Notes under the pieces: model-generated
Seen by the model: the letters and a program-made list of their open reading frames with translations, nothing else
The model's database searches: none
Told to the model about the DNA's origin: nothing
Source of the DNA: CAYMUC01 sp964471865
GTDB lineage: Bacteria > Actinomycetota > Acidimicrobiia > Acidimicrobiales > Ilumatobacteraceae
NCBI GenBank assembly: GCA_964471865.1
Contig: CAYYHU010000020.1
Span: 1-40,131, forward strand
Direction: 5' to 3'
Length of the DNA stretch: 40,131 nucleotides
In this document: positions 15,331 to 22,628 of the stretch, one piece after another
How positions within the stretch are numbered: the stretch's first letter is position 1
How the letters are laid out: every line of letters begins with the position of its first letter
Program-made: the position numbers and the translations under genes

Positions 15331-16764
15331 GTGGGCTCCCCCGCCGACTCCCCGCCCGATCAACCCGACGGCGTCGCCACCGCACCCTCAGGCACCCACA
15401 CCGCCTCGAGTACGCCGTCACCTCCCGGAATCCTGATCGACCCAGCCGTGGTAGAGACCGAGGCTGGTCCCGCCACCTCCTCACTGATGCTCGCGACCTG
15501 GGCGTTGTTCCTCGGTCTGGGTTTCATGCTCGTGGGCGCCGGACTCTTTGGCACCTTGATCACCGTGCGGGCGGAACTATCCGGTTCCAGCTCGATCACC
15601 GTGGGCGCCCTGGCCGCGGCCTACTACGCCGGATTCCTGATCGGTTCGCGCACCGTGGTGCGGATCCTCGGTTCCGTGGGTCACATTCGGGTCTATGCCG
15701 CTCTGGCCTCGGTGCTCGCCGCGGCGATCCTGGCCGCAGGCCTCACCAGCCATCCGCTGGTCTGGATCGTGTTGCGGCTCCTGGCGGGAGCCTGTCTCGC
15801 CGGGCAATACGTGGTGAGCGAGTCCTGGCTCAATCACCTCGTGACGAACAGTTCCCGGGGCCGGCTCTTATCGACATACACAGTGTTGACGGTGTCAGCC
15901 TTCGGTGCCGGACAGGCAATTTTCGCCGGGGTGGACCCTGACACGCTCACGGGGTTCGGGATCGCGGCGATTCTCATCTCCACCGCCGTCGTGCCGGTGA
16001 TGCTGTCCGAGGAGGCGTCTCCTCCGATCGTCGCCACCCCGGAGCGACTATCGTTACGGGACTTGTGGTCGATCGCACCGACCGGAGTCGTGACCTCACT
16101 GCTCGTAGGAATCACCCATGGTGCCTTCAGCGGTCTCATCGCCATCTACGCGGCGCGTTCCGGGCTATCGGTGGCCGCGATCGCAGTGTTCGTCGCCCTC
16201 CCGACCGTGGGTTCGCTCGTGTTGAGTGTCGCCGTCTCGGGAGCATCGGATGGCCGTGACCGACGGATCGTGGGAGCCGTCACCGCAGTCGTCGCCGCCT
16301 CAGCAGCTGGGGTGCTCCTGGCGAGTGGACCACGTGCCATCACCGGTCTGATCGCGGTGTTCGTCATCGGAGGAATGACGTTTCCTCTCTATTCGATCGC
16401 AGGCGCCTACACCAACGACTGGGTGCCGACGGCCAAGCTGACGGCAGCCTCGAGCCAACTCGTCATGCTGTTCGGTGCCGGAGCGATGTTCGGTCCGGTC
16501 ATCGGAGCGACCGTGATGGCCGCCACCGGTCCTGACGGCTTTGCGTGGACCACAGTCGTCGCGCATGGCGTCATTGCGACATTCCTCGGGATTCGAGTGC
16601 TGCAGCATCCCACCGAGACTCGAGCCAAACCGTGGAACGAAGTACCCACGGCAGGCCGTCCCCTCGTCATTCCCGCCACCGCAGTGGCGATGGGCCGACG
16701 TCTTCGTCCCTGGCGGCGACGACCTCCAATTCGCCCGGGTATGACGTCTCGGCGACGCACCTGA
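15331..16764 (+). CDS. MFS transporter (YcaD-like)
   Basis: This 477-residue permease has a Pro/Thr/Ser-rich cytoplasmic N terminus of about 50 residues, then roughly 12 hydrophobic helices starting at MLATWALFLGLGFMLVGAGL. The loop after helix 2 reads GSRTVVRILGSVGHIRVYAAL, the motif-A-like region of MFS proteins. RLLAGACLAGQYVVSESWLN after helix 4 resembles the YcaD-like subgroup. The second half begins near LRDLWSIAPTGVVTSLLVG and contains DGRDRRIVGAV. The C-terminal tail is very basic (RRLRPWRRRPPIRPG), probably cytoplasmic. The substrate cannot be read from the sequence. Start GTG 15331 is supported by the TACTGT element 8 nt upstream. A small unknown gene follows after 12 nt. Confidence 0.85.
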   Translation: MGSPADSPPDQPDGVATAPSGTHTASSTPSPPGILIDPAVVETEAGPATSSLMLATWALFLGLGFMLVGAGLFGTLITVRAELSGSSSITVGALAAAYYAGFLIGSRTVVRILGSVGHIRVYAALASVLAAAILAAGLTSHPLVWIVLRLLAGACLAGQYVVSESWLNHLVTNSSRGRLLSTYTVLTVSAFGAGQAIFAGVDPDTLTGFGIAAILISTAVVPVMLSEEASPPIVATPERLSLRDLWSIAPTGVVTSLLVGITHGAFSGLIAIYAARSGLSVAAIAVFVALPTVGSLVLSVAVSGASDGRDRRIVGAVTAVVAASAAGVLLASGPRAITGLIAVFVIGGMTFPLYSIAGAYTNDWVPTAKLTAASSQLVMLFGAGAMFGPVIGATVMAATGPDGFAWTTVVAHGVIATFLGIRVLQHPTETRAKPWNEVPTAGRPLVIPATAVAMGRRLRPWRRRPPIRPGMTSRRRT

Positions 16765-16776
16765 CACGATCGCACT

Positions 16777-17139
16777 GTGCTCGAACCCCGCACCCTGACT
16801 CTCGGACGCGATGCCGTCGAAGCGTTACTGCAGTTGCTCGGCATCATGACCGATCAGGTACTCGAGACCGAGGGTGACTGGACACGTTGGACGATGGACG
16901 AGTTGATGGCCATCGAAGTACGGCTCCACCACGGCGAGCCTCATGAGTCCGGCGACACCGTGAGTGTGGAGTTGGGTCTCGACGATGCTGCGTTGCTCCT
17001 CGAAGGCATGGCGTTCACCGAGATGGCAAGTGCACATCTCCCCTGGGCGGACATGGTGCGGTGGACCTCGGACTTCGTCACCGGAGAGCTACGCCCTCAC
17101 TGGTCCGAAGAGCTCTGGGGTGCGTACTCGCGACGCTGA
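16777..17139 (+). CDS. Uncharacterised small protein (120 aa)
   Basis: I do not recognise this protein. It is acidic and soluble, with no signal peptide or membrane segment. It looks mostly helical in the first third (RDAVEALLQLLGIMTDQVLE), with a central DDAALLLEGMAFTEMA helix and a Trp-rich tail (WADMVRWTSDF, HWSEELWGAY). GTG 16777 begins 12 nt after the MFS stop, so it is probably co-transcribed. A CACGAT hexamer 6 nt before the GTG could be a weak internal start. Codon use resembles its neighbours, which supports a real gene. Decayed transposase sequence abuts its 3' end. Confidence 0.65.
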   Translation: MLEPRTLTLGRDAVEALLQLLGIMTDQVLETEGDWTRWTMDELMAIEVRLHHGEPHESGDTVSVELGLDDAALLLEGMAFTEMASAHLPWADMVRWTSDFVTGELRPHWSEELWGAYSRR

Positions 17140-17149
17140 CGTCGAGGAG

Positions 17150-17320
17150 GACCCGAGAGTTGGTCCAGATGAGGAACTCGATGCACAGGTCGTTACGAGT
17201 CTCCCAGGCGCGCCGGCCGAGGACGTTCTGCACCAGCGTGTACAACGTTTGCATGGCGGCGTTGTAGCCGACGGAAGCGACTTCGCATATCGATCCGATC
17301 TGACCTGACAGGCAATGACC
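17150..17320 (-). pseudogene. Decayed IS3-type transposase (OrfB) C-terminal fragment
   Basis: On the - strand, a reading frame through 17317-17152 encodes SICEVASVGYNAAMQTLYTL followed by VQNVLGRRAWETRNDLCIEF and LIWTNSR. This follows the end of IS3-family integrases in actinobacteria (S-M-G-x-V-x-x-x-x-D-N-A-A-M-E-S-F-F-x-L-L-Q-K-N-V-L-D-R-x-x-W-x-T-R-x-x-L). The Asp of the DNA motif has become Tyr. The third catalytic acidic residue (Glu of MES) is Gln. Upstream sequence for the first two catalytic Asp is absent, and no terminal repeats were found. It is therefore a dead remnant, sitting in the 322-bp gap between a small + strand gene and the LuxR-type gene. The rest of that gap holds only the LuxR promoter. 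Confidence 0.65.
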
Positions 17321-17449
17321 AAGTGCGGCCTCTCGGCGCGAATCTGCATACCTGCCTGAACTGGCGAGTGCTAGTCGAACCGCCGTGCGGGGGCGGAGCG
17401 ATCTTTGCACCATGGCACACCTCGATCGAGCATGCACGAGTCGGTGCCG

Positions 17450-17455
17450 TACCCT
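17450..17455 (+). promoter_or_regulatory. Putative -10 element (TACCCT) for the LuxR-type gene
   Basis: TACCCT lies 6 nt before GTG 17462 and has no Shine-Dalgarno after it. It favours GTG 17462 over upstream in-frame ATGs at 17405 and 17432. Confidence 0.45.
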
Positions 17456-17461
17456 TGGATC

Positions 17462-19399
17462 GTGACTACTCGCGTCGACTCGGTGGACGACGACCTGGCA
17501 TGGCGCCGCCCCCTCGCGATCGGCCTCGTGGCTGGAGACCGAACCGTGGCGGGAATCGCCCGCTACGCCGGGGTCCACCCTCGCGAGGCCGCCGATGCTC
17601 TCGAGACCGCCAGACAGCGCGGGGTCATCGAAACCGACGGCACGATCGACCCCCTCACTGCGACCAACCTGATCGCGGATCTGCCCGCCGACCTCGTCGT
17701 CGACATCCACGCTGCCGCCGCTCGACACCTGTTCGCAGCCGGTCCCGACCGACTCCCAGAGGCCATCGACCACGTCCGCTCCGCAGTCACCACCATGCCC
17801 ATCGCGGAGCTCCTCACCATGGTCGACCGCGGCGGGAAGTTGAGTTTGTCTCTCGGTGACTACGCCACCGCCCACGAACTCCTGGCTCTCGGGGTCGACT
17901 ACGACACCTCCAACGATCTCGTCACTCAAGGCCATCGACTCTGCGACCTCGCCAACGCCGCCGACGGCTTGGGACGCGTCGCCGAAGCCCGCCAGCATCT
18001 CGCCCGAGCCATCAACCTGGGCGAAATGGCCAACAACTCAGCCCTCGTCGCCCGCGCCGCCATCATGCACGCGCTCCCCGCTGACTGGTTCGCGGGTGAT
18101 CCCCGCACTCTCGCGTTTCTCCAGCGGGCCTCGTCCATGGGCGGCGACCCCCAAACTCGCACGGCGCTGGCCGCCGCCCGAGCGATCGCTGAAATCCGCA
18201 TTCCCGTCACCAGCCAAGGCGGACATCAGTGGGCCTGGGCGACTCGACCCTCGATCGCCCATCCCCTCGCCGAGGAGGCTCTTGCCACGTGTGAGACCTG
18301 TAGCGACGAGGTCAAGGCTCTCGTTCACATCGCCTGGCGCACCACCCACCGTGCCCCGGAGTTTCTCGAACGACGTCGACAGATCTCCGCGCGTGCGGGA
18401 GATCTCGCTCAACGGCTTCGATTTCCGACTTTCCAGGTCGAAGCGGCGATCTGGAGCGCGGTGGACGCACTCGAGGCCGGCGACCGAGCCCATTTCGACG
18501 AATCACTCGCGGTGGCCCGATGGGTCAGCCGCGCGGATGGCAATCCGAGATTGCGCTGGCGGGCGCTGACCCTGGCTGCCGGGGCCGCACTTCTCGATGA
18601 GGATGACGACGCTTTGGATGCTCATCGTCGGGAACTCAAGGAGTTCTGTGAAGACGTGATGTCTCCAGGATCCTTGGCGGTGGATTCTTTCTTCTTCGGC
18701 CAACAGGTCATACGCCGCAACGATCCCGATGCCCTCAAGGCGTTTCGTTTCCCCGACGACTTCGCAGGCCTCAGCCATCCGATGATCCGGGCCAGTGTCG
18801 CCTACGCCTTCGCGCACACCGGTGACCCTGAGATCGCGCGCCGCCATGCGCTTCACGCCCTCCGCCAGATCGACTCGGAATCCTCGTATCTGTTGGTGGC
18901 GACGAGAGTCGCCGCCGTGGCGATCGAGAACCGGGATCTCGACCTGGCTCGAACCTGTCGTCAGATGCTCGCCCCATGGTGGGATCGAGTCGCTGTCGAC
19001 GCGAACGGATGGTGGTGTGATGGCCCGGTCGCGGCGTGGTTGGCCGGGCTGTGTCTGGTCCTCGACGACCATCATGCCGCTCGCCGCTATCTCGACACGG
19101 CCCGACCTCTGGCCCGCACGATCAATGATGTGGCCTCGATTCGACGTCTCGACGTCTGGGAGACCGCCCTTGACGCCTCACCGGTTCCTCCCCAGATCAG
19201 TCTCAGCGACCGTGAACGCCGAGTCCTCGAGTTGCTCGCGGCAGGAGCGACGAATCCTCAGATCGCCTCCCAACTGAACTTCAGCACCTCGACGATTCGC
19301 GTGGACACGATCTCGATCTATCGCAAACTGTCCGTCAGCGGTCGCGCCGAAGCCGTGGCCAAAGCCCTCAGCCTCGGGTTGCTGTCGGCCGCCGACTGA
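17462..19399 (+). CDS. LuxR-type transcriptional regulator without an ATPase domain
   Basis: This 645-residue protein (from GTG 17462) has a C-terminal LuxR/GerE helix-turn-helix (about the last 65 residues: SLSDRERRVLELLAAGATNP, QIASQLNFSTSTIRVDTISI, YRKL). The region before it is helical and TPR-like, with repeated Ala/Leu-rich helices such as YATAHELLALGVDYDT, GRVAEARQHLARAINLGEMA and GDPEIARRHALHALRQID. Large LuxR (LAL/MalT-type) regulators normally open with a P-loop STAND ATPase of about 300 residues. Here no Walker A or B is visible, and the protein begins near the winged-helix region that normally follows the ATPase (IARYAGVHPREAADALETAR). It therefore lacks the usual ATP switch. The target and ligand are unknown. 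The gene is monocistronic and convergent with the thiolase gene. Confidence 0.85.
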   Translation: MTTRVDSVDDDLAWRRPLAIGLVAGDRTVAGIARYAGVHPREAADALETARQRGVIETDGTIDPLTATNLIADLPADLVVDIHAAAARHLFAAGPDRLPEAIDHVRSAVTTMPIAELLTMVDRGGKLSLSLGDYATAHELLALGVDYDTSNDLVTQGHRLCDLANAADGLGRVAEARQHLARAINLGEMANNSALVARAAIMHALPADWFAGDPRTLAFLQRASSMGGDPQTRTALAAARAIAEIRIPVTSQGGHQWAWATRPSIAHPLAEEALATCETCSDEVKALVHIAWRTTHRAPEFLERRRQISARAGDLAQRLRFPTFQVEAAIWSAVDALEAGDRAHFDESLAVARWVSRADGNPRLRWRALTLAAGAALLDEDDDALDAHRRELKEFCEDVMSPGSLAVDSFFFGQQVIRRNDPDALKAFRFPDDFAGLSHPMIRASVAYAFAHTGDPEIARRHALHALRQIDSESSYLLVATRVAAVAIENRDLDLARTCRQMLAPWWDRVAVDANGWWCDGPVAAWLAGLCLVLDDHHAARRYLDTARPLARTINDVASIRRLDVWETALDASPVPPQISLSDRERRVLELLAAGATNPQIASQLNFSTSTIRVDTISIYRKLSVSGRAEAVAKALSLGLLSAAD

Positions 19400-19419
19400 G
19401 ACTCAACGCCCGGGAGCAA

Positions 19420-19468
19420 CGAGGGCGAAACCTCGGGTAGTGGGCGTGGTGCCTGCCCACGACCACGC
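19420..19468. terminator. Two hairpins between convergent genes
   Basis: CGAGG (19420-19424) with CCTCG (19431-19435), and GCGTGGT (19444-19450) with ACCACGC (19462-19468), form two stems in the 86-bp gap between the convergent LuxR-type and thiolase genes. No T tract is present, so this is a moderate case for bidirectional termination. Confidence 0.4.
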
Positions 19469-19485
19469 GCCTTGCGCAGCCGGAT

Positions 19486-20691
19486 TCACAGACCGGAGCT
19501 CTCCAGAATGTGTACACCGCAGGCCGAGGCCAATCCGATCACGTGAGCGAGTCCGACCTTGGCTCCTTCGATCTGGCGGTCACCCGCTTCCCCGCGGAGG
19601 TGATGACAGATCTCCCAGATGTTGGCGATTCCCGTCGCCGCGATGGGATGACCCTTGGATTCCAGTCCCCCCGAGACGTTCACCGGCATCGACCCATCCC
19701 GCCAGGTGGCGCCCGATTCGAAGAAATCCACGGCCCCACCCTCGGCACACAACATCAAGTTGTCGTAGTGAACGAGTTCGGCCGTCGCGAAACAGTCGTG
19801 CAGTTCGACGAGATCCAGATCCTCAGGTCCGATCCCGGCTGACTCATAGGCTTGAACGGCCGCGCGCCGGGTCAGCGTGTTCACATCGGGAAGGACCTGA
19901 CAGGCCTCCTGATACGGATCCGATGTCAACACGGAGGCCGAGACCTTCACCGCCCGCCGTTGCTGTTCGAGCGACAGCGTCTTGAGCTTCGACCCGCTCA
20001 CCACCACTGCCGCCGCCGCACCATCACAGTTCGCTGAACACATCGGCCGCGTATTGGGGTAGGCGATCATCATGTCGCCCATGATCTCGTCGAGGGTGAA
20101 CCGCTTCTGATAGGCCGCAAGCGGGTTCAGGGTCGAATGAGCGTGATTCTTTTCGCTGATTCGAGCGAACAGTTCGAAGCTGGTGCCTCCATATTTGTGG
20201 CCGTATTCCATGCCGACCTGGGCGAAGACCCCGGGCATCGCCTCAGTCGCCACCCGGCCGTCGAGAGGCGCCACCGAACCGAACCGACCCTGACGGGTCC
20301 ATTCGTTCACATCGGACTTGGGTCGACCACCAGCACCGAGGAGTCCGGCCCCGGCCAACTTCTCGACGCCGACGGCCAAACCCATATCGCATTCCCCGGC
20401 CTTGATCGCCATGATCGCAGTCCGAAGTGCGGTGGCTCCCGTCGCGCAGGCATTGGCGACGTTGTAGACGGGGATGCCGGTCTGGCCGATCTGCTTTTGC
20501 AGTTCCTGACCGATCGAACGCGAGCCCATGAGACATCCAGCCGCGAGAACCCCCATCTCTTTGATGGTCACACCAGCGTCGTCGAGGGCGCCGAGCGCGG
20601 CCTGAGCGGCGAGATCGACGGTGTCGAGGTCGGGATGTTTCCCGAATTTGGTCATGTGGATCCCGAGGATCCAGATGTCATCACTGGCCAT
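19486..20691 (-). CDS. Thiolase-family protein (SCP-x/lipid-transfer thiolase type)
   Basis: This 401-residue thiolase-fold enzyme is likely to act on acyl-CoA carbon-carbon bonds in lipid or sterol-type catabolism. The N-terminal IWILGIHMTKFGKHPDLDTV is typical of SCP-x thiolases. The nucleophile Cys is in VYNVANACATGATALRTA. The His motifs appear as LVELHDCFATAELVHY and GGLESKGHPIAATGIANIWE, and the C-terminal Cys is in GLASACGVHI. Some members of this group are non-decarboxylating thiolases, and others act as retro-aldolases with a DUF35 partner. Here the DUF35 gene lies 59 bp upstream, which makes a two-subunit thiolase or aldolase complex plausible (inference). ATG 20691 has an AAGGACC Shine-Dalgarno. 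The exact substrate is unknown. Confidence 0.88.
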   Translation of the reverse strand: MASDDIWILGIHMTKFGKHPDLDTVDLAAQAALGALDDAGVTIKEMGVLAAGCLMGSRSIGQELQKQIGQTGIPVYNVANACATGATALRTAIMAIKAGECDMGLAVGVEKLAGAGLLGAGGRPKSDVNEWTRQGRFGSVAPLDGRVATEAMPGVFAQVGMEYGHKYGGTSFELFARISEKNHAHSTLNPLAAYQKRFTLDEIMGDMMIAYPNTRPMCSANCDGAAAAVVVSGSKLKTLSLEQQRRAVKVSASVLTSDPYQEACQVLPDVNTLTRRAAVQAYESAGIGPEDLDLVELHDCFATAELVHYDNLMLCAEGGAVDFFESGATWRDGSMPVNVSGGLESKGHPIAATGIANIWEICHHLRGEAGDRQIEGAKVGLAHVIGLASACGVHILESSGL

Positions 20692-20750
20692 GGTGGGTCC
20701 TTGTCTCGAAAGCGGTGGACGGAGGTATCGCGTTGGTGGCGGGTAACGGA

Positions 20751-21146
20751 TCAGCTGGCGGGTTCGAAGGCGTACCCGAGCGCCTCCACCCCATGGTCAT
20801 CGCTTCCCAAACTGGTCGTCGTCAGGCGCACCGGCATGCCCAGAGCGATCTGGGCAGGATCGGGATCGACACCGATCAGATTGCCGCGCACACTGGTTCC
20901 CGCGCAGTCCACGATGGCGTTCACGAAGGGAACCGGCACCCCGGGAGCCGCGAAGGTCACGATCGTGTACGAACGCAACTCTCCTGTCGTGGCGACGTCC
21001 ACGGTGGTGAACTCGCGCCCGCCGCAACTCGCGCAAGCGTTGCGCCGGTCGAAGAAGCGAGCCCCACAGGTCGTGCATTCATGGGCGATCAGATGGGGAT
21101 CATCTCCCAAAACCAGATAATCCACCATCGGGATCTGCTCGGCCAT
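20751..21146 (-). CDS. DUF35 OB-fold / zinc-ribbon protein (thiolase partner)
   Basis: This 131-residue protein has the rubredoxin-like zinc ribbon of DUF35 proteins (ECTTCGARFFDRRNACASCG, two CxxC pairs), followed by an OB-fold (GELRSYTIVTFAAPGVPVPF, VNAIVDCAGTSVRGNLIGV). DUF35 proteins bind acyl-CoA and form complexes with thiolase-type or hydratase/aldolase partners encoded next to them. The thiolase gene immediately downstream is the obvious partner. ATG 21146 was chosen because an AAAGGGG Shine-Dalgarno lies 6-8 nt upstream and the family N terminus (IPMVDYLVLGDD) begins here. Upstream in-frame starts would add an unrelated Arg-rich leader. Confidence 0.88.
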   Translation of the reverse strand: MAEQIPMVDYLVLGDDPHLIAHECTTCGARFFDRRNACASCGGREFTTVDVATTGELRSYTIVTFAAPGVPVPFVNAIVDCAGTSVRGNLIGVDPDPAQIALGMPVRLTTTSLGSDDHGVEALGYAFEPAS

Positions 21147-21265
21147 CGACACCCCTTTACCTACTCTCGACCTCCGTCGTCTCGCTGCGGCGGCCGTCGA
21201 GAAATCGATCCTGCGCTTGCACACTACAACGACACGTCGAGGGGCAGGGACCGCTTCCGGCGCGG

Positions 21266-21865
21266 TCACCCAGGCGGATCGGAGGGCCCGAAGCGACCTC
21301 GGTGCACGACATCGTCGCGATCGCGTCGTGTCCGCCGACTCGCCGTCCCCGATACGACGTCCTCGGGATGGCGATGCCCCACAGCCACCGCCGCCACGAT
21401 CTCGAAATGTTCAGGTGCGCCGAGCGCCTCGAGAAGTTCTTCCCGTTGATGAAAGACCCCGAAGAGCAACGCCCCCAGACGGCGGTCCTCGGCCAGCAAC
21501 AACAGGTTCTGGAGCACCATGGCGGTATCGGTGGACCAGAACGGCACCGGCCATCCTCGTGTCGCTTCGAGTCCATGTCCGGCTTTGTCGGCTTCGGAGT
21601 AGCGCTGCGTATAGGCGAAAGGATCCGCGAGAGCCACGATGATCACCGGAGCATCGAGGACTCCGGGTTGCACCCGAGCGAACCAGGCCCCCGCTGCGGT
21701 GACCTCCCAGAAACGAGCGACATCCTCGCCGTCGAGGATGACGAGGTGCGATCCCTGGCTGAAGCCCGCGGACGGCGCTCGTCTAGCCAGATCGCATATC
21801 GCCACGACCTCGTCCATGTCGAGAGGGCGACGTTCGAAGCGTCGAGTCATGCGCCGGCGGCGCAC
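21266..21865 (-). CDS. Nitroreductase-family flavoprotein
   Basis: This is an FMN-binding nitroreductase-like oxidoreductase of about 199 residues. Family features are RRMTRRFERRPLDMDEV (Arg cluster for FMN phosphate), ARRAPSAGFSQGSHLVILDG, WSTDTAMVLQNLLLLAEDR, and the C-terminal VGHRHPEDVV. The substrate is unknown. In F420-using actinobacteria related proteins use F420 or nicotinamide. The start is uncertain. GTG 21865 gives VRRRRMTRRF and ATG 21850 gives MTRRF. The in-frame codons before GTG 21865 read SLDDL, resembling the usual N terminus, yet no ATG, GTG or TTG precedes them before the upstream gene. A CTG at 21886, overlapping the upstream stop as CTGA, would encode this longer form. 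It is probably co-transcribed with the gene upstream. Confidence 0.82.
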   Translation of the reverse strand: MRRRRMTRRFERRPLDMDEVVAICDLARRAPSAGFSQGSHLVILDGEDVARFWEVTAAGAWFARVQPGVLDAPVIIVALADPFAYTQRYSEADKAGHGLEATRGWPVPFWSTDTAMVLQNLLLLAEDRRLGALLFGVFHQREELLEALGAPEHFEIVAAVAVGHRHPEDVVSGTASRRTRRDRDDVVHRGRFGPSDPPG

Positions 21866-21882
21866 CAGATCGTCGAGAGAGG

Positions 21883-22536
21883 TCAGCGCCGACCGAGTTC
21901 CACGAGGTCCTCGGCCATCGACCAGCCGTGGACGATCAACGCCCCGCCAACATCAGCGGGGACGGCATCGAACAACGTCGCGATCTTCTTGTCTCCGGTG
22001 GCGCCTGACGCGACATAATCCAAGAAGCCGGCCTGGCCGGCCTCGGTGACCACGAAGGACTGCTCGTCGTAATGTGCGTCCACGGCGAACCGTTTCGCTA
22101 GTCGACGCCCCCAGGCCCGCTCTTCACCCACGGCCCGATGTCCAGGACGGGGAATCAACTCGGACAGATCCTCAAAGGCCACCCAAGCGTCGGCACGCAC
22201 CATTCGCGTGCCCACGACCACGTCCTCATCGGGAAAGGCCATCAAGGCCCGGTGATAGGCCTCACCCATCAAGCCGTCGAGGGCATCAGAGGCTTGGGGA
22301 CCCCGGCGAGTGGACAACAACCCGATGAGCACACACGGTGTTCCGCCGATGCGCTCGAGGGTCGCAAACATCACTCCCTGCAGGCCGTCAGCATCCCGGG
22401 CGGTGGTGCACAGAACCCAGTCTTCTTTGGCCTTGGATACGAGCCCGATGTCGAACGCTCCCCCCAGCGCCGCCATCTCGTCGAGATCGGCGTCGGTCAG
22501 GGCGGTCGCGTCCCTGGTCTCCACGTCGATGGGCAT
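21883..22536 (-). CDS. Uncharacterised protein, possibly GNAT-like
   Basis: This 217-residue soluble protein was not confidently recognised. The pattern of a central VMFATLERIGGTPCVLIGLLS strand block, then GLMGEAYHRALMAFPDEDVVVG and a C-terminal QSFVVTEAGQAGF, is reminiscent of N-acetyltransferase-like folds. The canonical acetyl-CoA R/QxxGxG/A loop is not clear. ATG 22536 (PIDVETRDAT) is preferred over an upstream in-frame start at 22608, which would add a low-complexity leader. A CAGACT hexamer 7 nt before ATG 22536 fits the leaderless spacing but lacks the T-A start. It precedes the nitroreductase gene, with the stop close to or overlapping that gene's start. Confidence 0.6.
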   Translation of the reverse strand: MPIDVETRDATALTDADLDEMAALGGAFDIGLVSKAKEDWVLCTTARDADGLQGVMFATLERIGGTPCVLIGLLSTRRGPQASDALDGLMGEAYHRALMAFPDEDVVVGTRMVRADAWVAFEDLSELIPRPGHRAVGEERAWGRRLAKRFAVDAHYDEQSFVVTEAGQAGFLDYVASGATGDKKIATLFDAVPADVGGALIVHGWSMAEDLVELGRR

Positions 22537-22628
22537 GCTCCATAGTCTGCCACTTGAGCCCTGCGAGAGCCGAAACGGACTCGAGGCCGTCGCCATCGGG
22601 CGTGTCACAGGCGCCCCGTCTGGCCTGG

